A stretch of DNA of 64,000 nt from Rossellomorea sp. SC111 (GTDB lineage Bacteria > Bacillota > Bacilli > Bacillales > Bacillaceae_B): assembly GCF_024733565.1 (NCBI RefSeq), contig NZ_JANIOC010000008.1, forward strand, positions 124,001 through 188,000, given 5' to 3'. Below, piece after piece: positions 52,526 through 63,309 of the stretch. Both the position numbers and the translations under genes were made by a program. Numbering within the stretch: the first letter of the stretch is position 1; each line of letters starts with the position of its first letter. The notes below the pieces were generated by a model. The model was not told the origin of the DNA. It searched no databases and saw only the letters and a list, made by a program, of their open reading frames with translations.

Positions 52526-53539
52526 ATGAGTTTGGAAATCGTGGGGATCACGGTCCTGTGGATTTTCCTATATGGTTATCTGATAGTGGCTTCGATTGAT
52601 TTTGGAGCCGGCTTCTTCGCCTTTTACGGTAGGATGAAAGGGAAAGAACACACTTTAAATGTATTGATCAGTCGATATCTTTCTCCGGTATGGGAAGTAA
52701 CGAACGTCTTCTTTGTCTTCTTTTTTGTCGGATTGGTCGGTTTTTTTCCTGACGCAGCCTATTACTATGGGACGGCACTGTTGCTACCGGGAAGTATCGC
52801 GATTATATTGCTTGCCATCAGGGGGAGCTTTTATGCTTTCGGGAATTATGGTTCAAAAGATAATATCGTCTACCTGTTTTTATATGGGGCAACCGGTTTA
52901 TTGATTCCTGCATCATTGTCAACGGCATTGACCATTTCAGAAGGCGGTTTTTTGGAAGAGCAGGGTGATAAGGTGGTATTCCTTGCCCGTGAATTATTTA
53001 CAAGTCCTTATTCATGGAGCGTGGTCGTCCTGTCGATCGTATCGGTCCTATTCATCAGTGCGACCTTCCTGACCTATTATGCCAATCGTGCAGGAGATAT
53101 GGATTCAAGAGAAGAACTGAGAAAGTTTTCACTCTTCTGGAGCCCACCGACGATTTTAGCGAGCTTACTGGTGTTCGTATCTTTAAGGGAACATAATCCC
53201 GAGCATTTCAATAGCGCCATTGACATATGGTGGATGTTCGGATTATCCCTTGTGTGCTTTCTTGGCGCTTCCATTTTAATCTATAGGAGAAAGAGTTTTG
53301 GTCTGGCCTTCATCCTGGTCATGCTGCAATTCTTCTTTGCCTTCTTCGGCTATGGAGCTTCACATTTACCGTACATCCTGAAGCCGTTTATCACGATTGA
53401 AACGAGTGTCACGAATCCGACGATGGGGATGGCCCTGGTGATCGTCTTTATCGCAGGACTATTATTGCTGATTCCATCCCTATATCTGTTGATGAGGCTC
53501 TTCTTATTTGATGCAGATTATGTTAAAGGGAATAAGTGA
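52526..53539 (+). CDS. cydB: Cytochrome bd-type quinol oxidase subunit II
   Basis: A 337-residue membrane protein with about eight or nine helices, partner of the preceding subunit. Typical N-terminal features are YLIVASIDFGAGFFAFY and SRYLSPVWEVTNVFFVFFFVGLVGFFP. ATG 52520 is one base after GAGGGAGG; ATG 52526 has the right spacing and is preferred. No cydCD genes follow, so heme insertion factors must be encoded elsewhere or not be needed. Confidence 0.92.
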   Translation: MSLEIVGITVLWIFLYGYLIVASIDFGAGFFAFYGRMKGKEHTLNVLISRYLSPVWEVTNVFFVFFFVGLVGFFPDAAYYYGTALLLPGSIAIILLAIRGSFYAFGNYGSKDNIVYLFLYGATGLLIPASLSTALTISEGGFLEEQGDKVVFLARELFTSPYSWSVVVLSIVSVLFISATFLTYYANRAGDMDSREELRKFSLFWSPPTILASLLVFVSLREHNPEHFNSAIDIWWMFGLSLVCFLGASILIYRRKSFGLAFILVMLQFFFAFFGYGASHLPYILKPFITIETSVTNPTMGMALVIVFIAGLLLLIPSLYLLMRLFLFDADYVKGNK

Positions 53540-53568
53540 CGGTGGAAATTGAATGAAATACAAAAAAG

Positions 53569-53600
53569 GAAAGGGAGAAATGTCATTTTCTCCTTTTTTT
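53569..53600 (+). terminator. Terminator of cydAB
   Basis: AAAGGGAGAAA and TTTTCTCCTTT arms around a short loop, then T. Confidence 0.85.
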
Positions 53601-53639
53601 TATGCTAAAATATAGGTTATAGAGAGTGCGGGGGGATAC

Positions 53640-54299
53640 ATGGTGAAAAAAGAGTTTGTAGTTATAGGCTTGGGCAGGTTTGGCGGCAGTATCGTTCGAT
53701 CATTGGCGGATCAAGGCATGGAGGTTATGGCCATCGATCAGGATGAAGACAAAGTCAATGAATTTTCTTCCATCGCTTCACATGCGGTTGTGGCGGATTC
53801 TACCGATGAATCCGTATTGAAGAGCCTGGGGATCCGTAATTTCGATCATGTAATAGTCGCGATTGGAGATGATATCCAGTCCAGTGTGCTAACGACATTG
53901 ATGTTAAAGGAAATCGGCGTCAAGAAAATTACCGTGAAAGCACAAAATGATTATCATGAAAAGGTCCTCCGTAAAATTGGGGCGAACCAGGTCGTTCACC
54001 CGGAGAGGGATATGGGAAGAAGGATTGCTCATAATATCATTTCAAATAATGTGCTGGATTATCTGGAATTATCAGATGAACATTCGATTGTGGAGATTGT
54101 CGCGAGTGAACACCTCAGTGGAAATTCCCTTATCGATTTGGATATCCGTGCTCAATTCGGAATCAACATCGTGGCGATAAAGCGAGAAAAAGATATCATC
54201 GTTTCCCCACAAGCCGATGAACAAATCCGGGTTGGGGACATCCTCATTGTCATTGGGGCCGATACGGATATTAACCGGTTTGAAAAAAAGGTATTATAA
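53640..54299 (+). CDS. ktrC: Potassium uptake regulatory subunit KtrC
   Basis: A 219-residue cytoplasmic RCK protein that gates a KtrD-type potassium channel. The N-terminal RCK_N domain starts with the nucleotide loop VIGLGRFGGSI and includes DQDEDKVNEF and VVADSTDESVL; the C-terminal RCK_C domain (about 140-219), SGNSLIDLDIRAQFGINIVAIKR, is the place where cyclic-di-AMP binds in KtrA/KtrC. It matches KtrC from memory and by synteny (next to rnjA). The membrane subunit is not in the window. Confidence 0.94.
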   Translation: MVKKEFVVIGLGRFGGSIVRSLADQGMEVMAIDQDEDKVNEFSSIASHAVVADSTDESVLKSLGIRNFDHVIVAIGDDIQSSVLTTLMLKEIGVKKITVKAQNDYHEKVLRKIGANQVVHPERDMGRRIAHNIISNNVLDYLELSDEHSIVEIVASEHLSGNSLIDLDIRAQFGINIVAIKREKDIIVSPQADEQIRVGDILIVIGADTDINRFEKKVL

Positions 54300-54345
54300 A
54301 ACGAAAGAAGAGGCTGACCCATTTGGGCCAGCCTCTTCTTTCGTT
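54300..54345. terminator. Long bidirectional terminator
   Basis: AACGAAAGAAGAGGCTG and CAGCCTCTTCTTTCGTT arms (17 bp) between the convergent ktrC and rnjA genes. Confidence 0.93.
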
Positions 54346-54346
54346 A

Positions 54347-56014
54347 TTAAACTTCCATGATGATTGGTAGGATCATTGGACGACGTTTCGTTTTCTCATA
54401 TAAGAATGGAGCAAGTGTATCCGTGATTTCATTCTTGATTTCTGACCATTGGGACGTTCTTCTTTCAAGCACTTTGTTCAAGTGTTTAGAAATGAGCGTC
54501 TGTGCTTCATTAATAAGATCACCTGATTCACGCATGTAGACGAATCCTCTTGAAATAAGGTCCGGACCGGAAGCGATCTTGAAATCTTTCATGTCGATGC
54601 TCACAACGACGATCACAAGTCCTTCTTCTGAAAGGATGCGTCGGTCACGAAGGACGATGTTACCGATGTCACCAATACCGCTTCCATCGATATAGACATT
54701 ACCAGAAGGGATCTTCCCGGCTACCTGTGCTGAATCGTTGCTTAAAGCAAGTACTTCACCGTTATCCATGATGAAGCAGTTTTCCTCTTGCACTCCGCAA
54801 TCGACACCTAGCTGAGCGTGCATCTTCTGCATACGGAATTCTCCGTGAATCGGCATAAAGAAGGTTGGATTCATCAAACGAAGCATCAGCTTCATTTCTT
54901 GTTGTCCACCATGACCGGATGTATGGATATCACTTAATGGCCCATGAACAACTTCTGCACCGGCACGATATAAAAGGTTGATCGTACGGTTTACACTGAT
55001 TGTATTCCCTGGGATTGGTGAAGAAGAGAATACAACGGTATCACCCGGCTGAATCTGGATCTGACGGTGGGTACCGTTTGCAATCCTTGATAATGCAGCC
55101 ATAGGTTCACCTTGAGAACCTGTACATAGAATAGCCACTTCATTCGCTGGAAGGCGATTGATCTGGTTATGTTCGATGAATGTATCCTTAGGAGCATTGA
55201 TATATCCTAATTCCTGTCCAATTGTGATGGCTGCTTCCATACTTCTTCCGAAAACAGCAACCTTTCTGTTATGGAACACTGCTGCTTCAACCACTTGTTG
55301 AAGACGGTGAATATTCGAAGCGAATGTAGCAAAGATGACTCTTCCGTCAACTTTACGGAAAATATCATTGATGCTTTCTCCTACTTTACGTTCTGACATC
55401 GTGAAGTTTGGAACTTCAGCGTTTGTACTGTCAGACAGAAGACATAGAACGCCTTCTTTTCCGATTTCTGCCATTTTGGTTAAGTTCGCGGGTTCACCAA
55501 CCGGCGTGAAATCGAATTTGAAGTCACCTGTATGAACAACATTTCCAGGTGGTGTTTTGACAACGATTCCGTAAGAATCCGGGATACTGTGTGTCGTTCT
55601 GAAGAAGGTTACAGATGTTTTGCGGAATTTCACAACATCATCTTCCTGGATGACATTCAATTTCGCATTACGTAATAATCCGTGTTCTTCAAGTTTGTTC
55701 TTAATAAGTGCCAGTGCAAGCTTCCCACCGTATATTGGGATATTTAACTCGCGAAGTAAATATGGGATTCCTCCGATATGGTCTTCATGACCGTGAGTGA
55801 CGAACAGTCCCTTGATCTTATCTGCATTTTTCACGAGATACGTGTAATCAGGAATCACGTAATCGATACCGAGCAGTTCGTCCTCTGGGAATTTGATTCC
55901 TGCATCGATCAGGATAATTTCGTCTTGGAATTGTACGCCGTATGTGTTTTTACCGATTTCACCTAAACCGCCAAGGGCAAATACAGCGGTTTGGTCATTC
56001 TTTACAAATTTCAT
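54347..56014 (-). CDS. rnjA: Ribonuclease J1
   Basis: Endonuclease and 5'-3' exonuclease central to mRNA decay and 16S rRNA maturation. The 555-residue protein has the same length as B. subtilis RNase J1. The metallo-beta-lactamase core is seen as [16 protein letters not shown] and VHTGDFKFD; the beta-CASP segment includes SDSTNAE and [11 protein letters not shown] 56014 is favoured over the adjacent TTG 56017 by the spacing from ATGGAG. It lies three bases after rpoY and is translated with it. Confidence 0.97.
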   Translation of the reverse strand: MKFVKNDQTAVFALGGLGEIGKNTYGVQFQDEIILIDAGIKFPEDELLGIDYVIPDYTYLVKNADKIKGLFVTHGHEDHIGGIPYLLRELNIPIYGGKLALALIKNKLEEHGLLRNAKLNVIQEDDVVKFRKTSVTFFRTTHSIPDSYGIVVKTPPGNVVHTGDFKFDFTPVGEPANLTKMAEIGKEGVLCLLSDSTNAEVPNFTMSERKVGESINDIFRKVDGRVIFATFASNIHRLQQVVEAAVFHNRKVAVFGRSMEAAITIGQELGYINAPKDTFIEHNQINRLPANEVAILCTGSQGEPMAALSRIANGTHRQIQIQPGDTVVFSSSPIPGNTISVNRTINLLYRAGAEVVHGPLSDIHTSGHGGQQEMKLMLRLMNPTFFMPIHGEFRMQKMHAQLGVDCGVQEENCFIMDNGEVLALSNDSAQVAGKIPSGNVYIDGSGIGDIGNIVLRDRRILSEEGLVIVVVSIDMKDFKIASGPDLISRGFVYMRESGDLINEAQTLISKHLNKVLERRTSQWSEIKNEITDTLAPFLYEKTKRRPMILPIIMEV

Positions 56015-56017
56015 CAA

Positions 56018-56224
56018 TTATTGCTCCATCTCGAAAGAATGGTGGTTTTTCTCATACTCTAAAAAAGCGCCCTCAAGCTTTTGTACGAATTCGATGTTAT
56101 ACGGTCTGTCTTTTAAATTTAGGCGTACTTCACGTTCTGAATCTGCTTCCATGTAAAGAGATTGAGTGCATTCGCGAACAGGCACTTCTGCTTTACTTTC
56201 TTGATAAAATACTTTAAAAATCAT
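56018..56224 (-). CDS. rpoY: RNA polymerase epsilon subunit
   Basis: A 68-residue small RNA polymerase subunit found in Firmicutes (B. subtilis YkzG). Sequence [32 protein letters not shown] and [14 protein letters not shown] are typical. TAAGGAGAGAG precedes ATG 56224 on the minus strand. It is encoded directly before rnjA, as in B. subtilis, an operon pairing transcription and RNA decay. Confidence 0.95.
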   Translation of the reverse strand: MIFKVFYQESKAEVPVRECTQSLYMEADSEREVRLNLKDRPYNIEFVQKLEGAFLEYEKNHHSFEMEQ

Positions 56225-56433
56225 TTTTCTCTCTCCTTATCCGTTTTCAAAAAATCTAACTTTCATCTATGATAAAAAAGTTATCAACAACATTTACATT
56301 AACTTATATAATAGCCTATCATTTCTATAGGAACGAATCATCTAGTTTATGTATGTATTAAATTATAAAGGATTTTCTCGTGTAAATAAAGTTTTTGAAT
56401 AATCCTGTACTTAATTGTGACAAAGATAGAAGA

Positions 56434-56478
56434 GGGACCAATGCCAATGGAGGAAAAGCTCACTAGTGGCGTCAGTCC
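56434..56478. other. Unassigned hairpin in the rpoY-ykrA intergenic region
   Basis: GGGAC (56434-56438) with GTCCC (56474-56478), and inside it GCCA (56443-56446) with TGGC (56466-56469). There is no T run on the plus strand. On the minus strand it lies downstream of the microprotein gene at 56572. The intergenic stretch 56225-56862 holds this, the microprotein and otherwise AT-rich DNA. Confidence 0.5.
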
Positions 56479-56571
56479 CTTATTCATTGTGCAATTGTAT
56501 GTCAGTATGTCCGATTGTCATGCATTTTAATAGCGGTTCCCCTCAAATCGTTTTCTTAAGAAACAGAGGGA

Positions 56572-56643
56572 TTATGCAATCGTTTTTTTTCTAAGCAATT
56601 CTTTCCACTGTTTTAAAAGCTTTTTCCTGAGCTTCTTTAACAT
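56572..56643 (-). CDS. Possible 23-residue cationic microprotein
   Basis: ATG 56643 on the minus strand follows a textbook AAGGAGTGATCCACC site and opens a 23-codon frame ending TAA at 56572. It starts MLKKLRKKLLKQWKELL and carries ten Lys/Arg against one Glu, with Leu spaced as in an amphipathic helix. The strong ribosome site makes translation plausible. The family is not recognised; it could be a membrane-active peptide, a leader peptide or a chance frame. Confidence 0.5.
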   Translation of the reverse strand: MLKKLRKKLLKQWKELLRKKTIA

Positions 56644-56880
56644 GGTGGATCACTCCTTATTAATAGTTTACCGAGATTTTCCTTTGAAGTAAAGGAACAA
56701 TAATACGGGCGTCTCTGTTGTGTTACTTATATTGTACGGAATTTATGGAATCTCTTACATGGTTATGTTTGGTAAATGGTTCTGTCCGACTGTCTTCATT
56801 GACATTTTCTTTGTAAAGGATTACCTTAAACAACGGGTTAAATAGAATCGAATTGAATATTTTTGAAAAGGAGAACGATC

Positions 56881-57651
56881 ATGTCTAAAATAGTTTTCTT
56901 TGATATAGACGGCACACTGCTCGATCACGATAAAAAACTGCCACAGGCCACAAAAGAAGCCATCCGGACACTGCAGGCAAACGGAACGTATGTTGCGATT
57001 GCGACTGGAAGGGCTCCATTTATGTATGAAAGTTTAAGAGAAGAATTAGGAATCGAGTCCTTCGTATCTTTCAATGGGCAATATGTGGTTTTTGAAAATG
57101 AAGTGATATATACGAACCCTCTGAAAGTTGAAACATTGGAAGAATTATTAGAGGATACGTATTCAAAGGAACACCCAGTGGTTCATTTAAATCATGAAAC
57201 GATGAAATCGAATCATGAGCACCATGAATATATCGAGAAAAGTATGAACAGCTTGAAATTTCCTCACCCGGGATTTGCCCCGGATTTTTATAAAGGAAGA
57301 GACATCTATCAATCCCTGCTATTCTGCACAAAGGAAGAAGAGGGTTTTTATCGGGAGAAATACACAGATTTCACGTTTATCCGCTGGCACCAGTACTCCA
57401 TGGATATTCTTCCGAAAGGCGGTTCAAAAGCTGAGGGAATTAAAAAGATGATCGCGAAGCTCGGATTCAATATGGAAGATGTCTATGCATTCGGAGACGG
57501 ATTGAATGATATTGAAATGATCCAATCCGTCGGCACCGGTGTTGCAATGGGCAATGCCGTACAGGAAGTCCAAAAACACGCAAATTTGATTACAAAGCAC
57601 GTGGATGATGATGGAATCTACCACGGATTAAAGGAACTTGAATTGATCTAG
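56881..57651 (+). CDS. ykrA: Cof-type HAD-IIB phosphatase YkrA
   Basis: A 256-residue HAD hydrolase of the Cof type, likely dephosphorylating sugar phosphates, flavin or PLP-like substrates; the natural substrate is unknown. Motif I FFDIDGTLLDHD, motif II AIATGRAP, motif III lysine in LPKGGSKAEGIKKM and motif IV FGDGLNDIEMIQSVGTGVAMGNA are all present, with the C2 cap between. AAAGGAG precedes ATG 56881; the earlier TTG 56863 is unlikely. Confidence 0.92.
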   Translation: MSKIVFFDIDGTLLDHDKKLPQATKEAIRTLQANGTYVAIATGRAPFMYESLREELGIESFVSFNGQYVVFENEVIYTNPLKVETLEELLEDTYSKEHPVVHLNHETMKSNHEHHEYIEKSMNSLKFPHPGFAPDFYKGRDIYQSLLFCTKEEEGFYREKYTDFTFIRWHQYSMDILPKGGSKAEGIKKMIAKLGFNMEDVYAFGDGLNDIEMIQSVGTGVAMGNAVQEVQKHANLITKHVDDDGIYHGLKELELI

Positions 57652-57659
57652 GAAATTCA

Positions 57660-57700
57660 AAAAAGACTCCCACTTGATATCTGTGGGAGTCTTTATTTGG
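57660..57700. terminator. Bidirectional terminator between ykrA and def
   Basis: AAAGACTCCCAC and GTGGGAGTCTTT arms (12 bp) around a nine-base loop between convergent genes. Confidence 0.93.
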
Positions 57701-57701
57701 T

Positions 57702-58256
57702 CTAGCGTTCAATGGCAATGGCATCTGGGATCGGCTCGAACGGATTAGAAGGATTGATATGGTCGTAGAACATGATACCATTCAGGTGGTCGATTTCATG
57801 TTGGAAGACGATGGCCGGCAGACCTTTGAGACGAAGCTTTACTTCATTACCGTCCACATCCCAACCTCTCACAGTCACTCTTGCATATCGGGGTACGAAG
57901 CCCGGTACATTCCGATCGACGGATAAACAGCCTTCCCCGGATGTTAAATAGGCTTTCTCTATAGAATGGCTGATAATCTTCGGATTGAACAAAGCATAGC
58001 TGTATAATTTCCCTTGATTGTCTGTAACGTTTACAGCGAGCATCCGTTTTGAAACATTTATTTGAGGTGCTGCCAGGCCAATACCGGGTCTCAATCCATA
58101 CTTGGCAGCCATTTCAGGATCTTGGCTGTTTATTACATATTCTAATAAGCTTCTCAGCGTTTCCTGGTCCTCTTCGGATGGCGGGATTGAAACTTCCTTA
58201 GCCACCTTAGTTAATGTGGGGTGACCCTCACGGATGATATCATTCATCGTAATCAT
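57702..58256 (-). CDS. def: Peptide deformylase
   Basis: Removes the formyl group from the N-terminal methionine of new proteins. The 184-residue enzyme has the three motifs GIGLAAPQI, EGCLSVD and QHEIDHLNG (metal ligands Cys and two His). Length, the insert in motif 1 region and position beside ykyA match B. subtilis DefB (YkrB), the type 2 form. TAGGAGG precedes ATG 58256 on the minus strand. Confidence 0.97.
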   Translation of the reverse strand: MITMNDIIREGHPTLTKVAKEVSIPPSEEDQETLRSLLEYVINSQDPEMAAKYGLRPGIGLAAPQINVSKRMLAVNVTDNQGKLYSYALFNPKIISHSIEKAYLTSGEGCLSVDRNVPGFVPRYARVTVRGWDVDGNEVKLRLKGLPAIVFQHEIDHLNGIMFYDHINPSNPFEPIPDAIAIER

Positions 58257-58525
58257 TGTTTTTCCTCCTAGGATACATAGAGATAGAGACAGCAGACCCC
58301 GTTCATTTTAGAACACAAAAAAGGCAGGGCCATCCAAAATGATCCCTTCTCTACTTTACGTATCAAGATAATCTATTATGTATGGTAATAGTTTATCATT
58401 TTCCTTTGAAAAAGTTAATGAATGAGATTCGGTATTAAAAGGAATAACCGGTCGCAAATAGTCATAATGATTTTAATAGGGAGAATAGTCCAATCGACAT
58501 TTTTTTCCACAGTTGTAAATCCCTA

Positions 58526-58554
58526 TTGTCAAAAGATGTAGACATAGATATAGT
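58526..58554 (+). promoter_or_regulatory. Promoter of ykyA
   Basis: TTGTCA (58526-58531), 17 bases, TATAGT (58549-58554). The remaining 58257-58525 intergenic DNA carries only AT-rich sequence and a weak GC-containing dyad near 58320-58345. Confidence 0.65.
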
Positions 58555-58587
58555 AGAAGGTGGTAAATAGTTAAGGGGGATCTTGTT

Positions 58588-59247
58588 GTGTCGAAATTTC
58601 GTTTTGCTTTCATTTTGGGAGCCGCTATTTTTGTATTAATGGGTTGTGTCGGTGGTTCATCACCTGAGGAAAATGTGTATAAGGTTCTTGAAGAAACCGT
58701 AGCCAAAGAAAGTCAATATGTTAAAGTTCAGAAGCCTCTTCAAGAGTTGGAAGAAAAGGAACAGGAGATCTATACGAAAATCATGGATCTTGGAATGAAA
58801 GAGTTTGACCAGATTGTAAAGCTTTCCGATGAAGCTCTGGACAACATCGATAAGAGAAAAGAGAAAATCGAAAAAGAACGTGAGTCCATGAGTGAAGCAA
58901 AAAAGGAGTTTGCTAAAGCAGACGACTATATTGATGAGATAGAAAACGATGACCTCAAAAAAGATGCGAAAAAGCTGGAAGATACGATGGAAGAACGGTA
59001 TCAGCTCCATGAAAAGCTAACTACTTCTTACTTAAAGGCGCTTTCTCTTGATAAAGAACTTTATAATATGTTCAAAAAGAAAGACCTCACGATGGAAGAG
59101 CTTGAAAAGCAAATTTCCTCCATTAATGAGCAATACGAAAAAATAGTAAAGCTCAATGGAGACTATAATACAAAAACAGAGGAATTCAACAAACTTAAAC
59201 AAAAATTCTACTCAAAGGCAGAACTTGATGTCAAAGAGTCGGAATAA
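58588..59247 (+). CDS. ykyA: YkyA-family lipoprotein
   Basis: A 219-residue exported lipoprotein; the signal peptide ends in the lipobox VLMGC (Cys19). The mature part is highly charged and helical, with long coiled-coil character (EKEQEIYTKIMDLGMKEFDQIVKLSDEALDNIDKRKEKIEKERESM), as in the YkyA putative cell-wall-binding family. Starts at GTG 58588 after AAGGGGGAT. Position directly before pdhA matches B. subtilis. Function unknown. Confidence 0.9.
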   Translation: MSKFRFAFILGAAIFVLMGCVGGSSPEENVYKVLEETVAKESQYVKVQKPLQELEEKEQEIYTKIMDLGMKEFDQIVKLSDEALDNIDKRKEKIEKERESMSEAKKEFAKADDYIDEIENDDLKKDAKKLEDTMEERYQLHEKLTTSYLKALSLDKELYNMFKKKDLTMEELEKQISSINEQYEKIVKLNGDYNTKTEEFNKLKQKFYSKAELDVKESE

Positions 59248-59260
59248 TCGTGTACATATA

Positions 59261-59298
59261 AGATAAAGGAGCGCGTTAAGCCTCCTTTATCTTTTTTT
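59261..59298 (+). terminator. Terminator of ykyA
   Basis: GATAAAGGAG and CTCCTTTATC arms, followed by T. Confidence 0.95.
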
Positions 59299-59464
59299 AC
59301 GTTCGCAAGCTACTGTCCGCTGGTTTCTTACTCTATAACAGATAAGTCACACCTGTATGTTTATATATAACAGGATGTTTACAGGTATTAATACAGTTTT
59401 GAAAATTTATGGCAGATAGATTTAAAACGATTAGGGAGAAACATGAATTTATAATACTTTGTCG

Positions 59465-59494
59465 TTGACTAACTGAATTTTAATATTGTAAACT
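59465..59494 (+). promoter_or_regulatory. Likely promoter of pdhABCD
   Basis: TTGACT (59465-59470), 18 bases, TAAACT (59489-59494) preceded by TG. It would give an untranslated leader of over 200 bases containing the hairpin at 59515. Confidence 0.5.
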
Positions 59495-59514
59495 AAGATA
59501 GGTATTCATGAATT

Positions 59515-59545
59515 GTATCAGTCGATAATGATTTCTGACTGATAC
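59515..59545 (+). other. Hairpin in the pdhA leader
   Basis: GTATCAGTC (59515-59523) pairs perfectly with GACTGATAC (59537-59545), loop 13 bases, and no T run. It lies just inside the predicted transcript, so it may protect its 5' end or affect translation. The rest of 59299-59716 shows no gene. Confidence 0.6.
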
Positions 59546-59707
59546 AGATAAACTCGAATGCAATTTCGGGTTTTCTTTCTTGGTATTTGTGGAAAACTAC
59601 TTATAGTGTGTGTTTATCCGCAGGTATTGTGGTAGGTCATACTGAATTTGGGTAATCTAAACTATGTATGTAAAAAAAACCAAAATAAATGTATAAAGAA
59701 AGGATAG

Positions 59708-60832
<1,125 letters not shown>

Positions 60833-60835
60833 GCC

Positions 60836-61813
60836 ATGGCGCAAATGACAATGATTCAAGCGATCACTGATGCACTGCGCACAGAACTACGCAACAACGA
60901 AGACGTTTTAGTTTTTGGTGAAGACGTAGGTCTAAACGGTGGTGTATTCCGTGCAACGGAAGGGCTTCAGAAAGAATTCGGTGAAGACCGTGTATTCGAT
61001 ACTCCACTAGCAGAATCAGGAATCGGTGGTTTAGCAATCGGTTTAGCATTAGAAGGGTACCGTCCAGTACCGGAAATCCAGTTCTTCGGTTTCGTATATG
61101 AAGTAATGGATTCAGTAAGCGGACAAATGGCGCGTATGCGTTATCGTTCAGGTGGTACGTATACATCACCTATCACAATCCGTTCCCCATTTGGTGGTGG
61201 AGTACATACTCCAGAACTTCATGCGGACAGCTTAGAAGGTTTGATGGCTCAACAACCAGGCCTGAAAGTGGTCATTCCATCAACTCCTTATGACGCGAAA
61301 GGTCTATTGATTTCATCCATCCGTGATAATGACCCTGTCATTTTCTTGGAGCATATGAAATTATACCGTTCATTCCGTCAAGAGGTTCCTGAAGAGGAAT
61401 ACACAATTGAACTTGGTAAAGCAGATGTAAAACGTGAAGGTACAGACCTTACGATCATCTCTTACGGAGCTATGGTACACGAATCACTGAAAGCTGCAGA
61501 TGAGCTTGAAAAAGAAGGTCATTCAGTTGAAGTAATCGATCTTCGTACTGTAAGTCCACTGGACATTGACACGATCATGGCGTCTGTTGAGAAAACAAAT
61601 CGTGCCATCGTAGTTCAAGAAGCTCAAAAGCAAGCGGGAATCGCAGCAAATGTTGTTGCTGAAATCAATGACCGTGCGATCCTTAGCCTGGAAGCACCAG
61701 TTCTTCGTGTAGCGGCACCGGATACAGTATTCTCTTTCTCTCAAGCAGAGCCTATCTGGTTACCAAACCACAAAGACGTTATCGAAACAGCGAAAAAAGT
61801 ACTTAATTTCTAA
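60836..61813 (+). CDS. pdhB: Pyruvate dehydrogenase E1 beta subunit
   Basis: E1 beta of the complex, 325 residues, beginning [32 protein letters not shown]. The conserved Glu of [16 protein letters not shown] contacts Th[20 protein letters not shown] is typical. AAAAGGAGTCG at the end of pdhA gives the ribosome site; the gap is three bases. It is followed by two hairpins before pdhC. Confidence 0.98.
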   Translation: MAQMTMIQAITDALRTELRNNEDVLVFGEDVGLNGGVFRATEGLQKEFGEDRVFDTPLAESGIGGLAIGLALEGYRPVPEIQFFGFVYEVMDSVSGQMARMRYRSGGTYTSPITIRSPFGGGVHTPELHADSLEGLMAQQPGLKVVIPSTPYDAKGLLISSIRDNDPVIFLEHMKLYRSFRQEVPEEEYTIELGKADVKREGTDLTIISYGAMVHESLKAADELEKEGHSVEVIDLRTVSPLDIDTIMASVEKTNRAIVVQEAQKQAGIAANVVAEINDRAILSLEAPVLRVAAPDTVFSFSQAEPIWLPNHKDVIETAKKVLNF

Positions 61814-61814
61814 T

Positions 61815-61838
61815 TGGAAGGAGCTAAAAGGCTCCTCC
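61815..61838 (+). other. Hairpin between pdhB and pdhC (first)
   Basis: GGAGC and GCTCC arms around TAAAA immediately after the pdhB stop; no T run. Confidence 0.55.
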
Positions 61839-61858
61839 GTTGATAGATAAATGAAAAC

Positions 61859-61884
61859 AGAAGGGCACGCCACCCTTCTCTTTT
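61859..61884 (+). terminator. Terminator-like hairpin between pdhB and pdhC (second)
   Basis: AGAAGGG (61859-61865) pairs with CCCTTCT (61873-61879), followed by CTTTTCC. It could cause partial termination or mark an RNA processing site that sets the E1 to E2/E3 ratio. Confidence 0.65.
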
Positions 61885-61967
61885 CCAATTATAGATATAG
61901 GAAATAGAGACAGATATAAACAAACATTCATCTATATACTCATTATTCAATACAGGAGGTCGAGTCC

Positions 61968-63305
61968 ATGTCATTCGAATTCAAATTACCAGACATTGGT
62001 GAAGGTATTCATGAAGGTGAAATCGTCAAGTGGTTTGTAAAACCGGGCGATAAAGTGGAAGAAGACGATGTACTATGTGAAGTGCAAAACGATAAAGCTG
62101 TTGTTGAGATTCCTTCTCCGGTAGCAGGAACGGTTGAAGAACTTCTTGTTGACGAAGGAACTGTAGCCGTTGTTGGCGATACTCTTATCAAGTTCGATGC
62201 ACCTGGTTATGAGGACCTGCAATTCAAAGGTGGAGAAGAAGATAAGAAGGAAGAAAAAGCCGAAGAGAAGACGGAAGGTCAAGTTCAAGCAACTGCAGAA
62301 CAAGGCCAGGATGTTAAGAAAGAAGCTTCTCCAGAAGCTGCTGAAGAGAAATCCGATGAAGAAGTTGACCCTAATAAGCGGGTAATCGCTATGCCTTCAG
62401 TGCGCAAATACGCGAGAGAAAACGGCGTTGAAATCCGCCAAGTTTCCGGTTCTGGTAAAAACGGACGTGTCGTAAAAGAAGACATCGATGCTTTCTTAAG
62501 TGGAGATTCTAAGCCTGCTGAAACGAACGAAGAAGCAAAAACAGAAGAAAATGCACCAGCAGCAGATTCTAAAGCGGCTGCACCTAAAGCTCCTGAAGGC
62601 GAATATCCAGAGACCCGTGAGAAAATGAGTGGAATGCGCAAAGCGATTGCCAAAGCAATGGTGAATTCTAAACATACTGCTCCTCACGTAACGCTAATGG
62701 ACGAAATCGATGTAACGAAACTTTGGGCACACCGCAAGAAGTTCAAAGAAGTTGCAGCTGAAAAAGGTGTTAAATTAACATTCTTACCTTACATCGTTAA
62801 AGCTTTGACAAGTGCATTACGTGAATACCCGGCTCTTAATACTTCAATTGACGATGCAACAAGCGAAATCGTTCAAAAACATTATTACAATATCGGAATC
62901 GCTGCGGATACTGACAAAGGTCTATTAGTACCGGTTGTGAAAAATGCAGATCGCAAATCAATGTTCTCGATTTCAAATGAAATCAATGAACTTGCAGGAA
63001 AAGCCCGTGATGGTAAACTTTCAGGCGATGAAATGAAAGGTGCATCTTGTACGATCACAAATATCGGTTCAGCCGGTGGACAATGGTTCACTCCGGTCAT
63101 CAACCATCCAGAGGTTGCTATCCTTGGAGTCGGCCGCATTGCAGAAAAACCTGTGGTTAAAAATGGTGAAATTGTAGCTGCACCTGTGTTAGCATTATCA
63201 TTGAGCTTCGATCACCGCATGATCGACGGAGCTACTGCTCAACATGCACTTAACCACATCAAGCGTTTGTTGAACGATCCAGAATTATTATTAATGGAGG
63301 CGTAA
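61968..63305 (+). CDS. pdhC: Dihydrolipoamide acetyltransferase (E2)
   Basis: E2 core of the pyruvate dehydrogenase complex, 445 residues. One lipoyl domain (1-80) with the lipoylated Lys43 in [11 protein letters not shown], an acidic Ala/Glu/Lys-rich linker, the E1/E3-binding domain (about 140-175, [18 protein letters not shown]...[13 protein letters not shown]), a second linker, and the catalytic domain (about 210-445) ending with the active His in [22 protein letters not shown] precedes ATG 61968. Confidence 0.98.
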   Translation: MSFEFKLPDIGEGIHEGEIVKWFVKPGDKVEEDDVLCEVQNDKAVVEIPSPVAGTVEELLVDEGTVAVVGDTLIKFDAPGYEDLQFKGGEEDKKEEKAEEKTEGQVQATAEQGQDVKKEASPEAAEEKSDEEVDPNKRVIAMPSVRKYARENGVEIRQVSGSGKNGRVVKEDIDAFLSGDSKPAETNEEAKTEENAPAADSKAAAPKAPEGEYPETREKMSGMRKAIAKAMVNSKHTAPHVTLMDEIDVTKLWAHRKKFKEVAAEKGVKLTFLPYIVKALTSALREYPALNTSIDDATSEIVQKHYYNIGIAADTDKGLLVPVVKNADRKSMFSISNEINELAGKARDGKLSGDEMKGASCTITNIGSAGGQWFTPVINHPEVAILGVGRIAEKPVVKNGEIVAAPVLALSLSFDHRMIDGATAQHALNHIKRLLNDPELLLMEA

Positions 63306-63309
63306 TACA

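Noticed and set aside
58318-58346. Possible attenuator or T-box-like leader upstream of def
   Set aside because: The dyad is weak, and the T-box consensus and specifier loop are not present.
62285-62653. 122-codon minus-strand frame opposite pdhC
   Set aside because: Shadow of the Ala/Glu-rich linker of E2.
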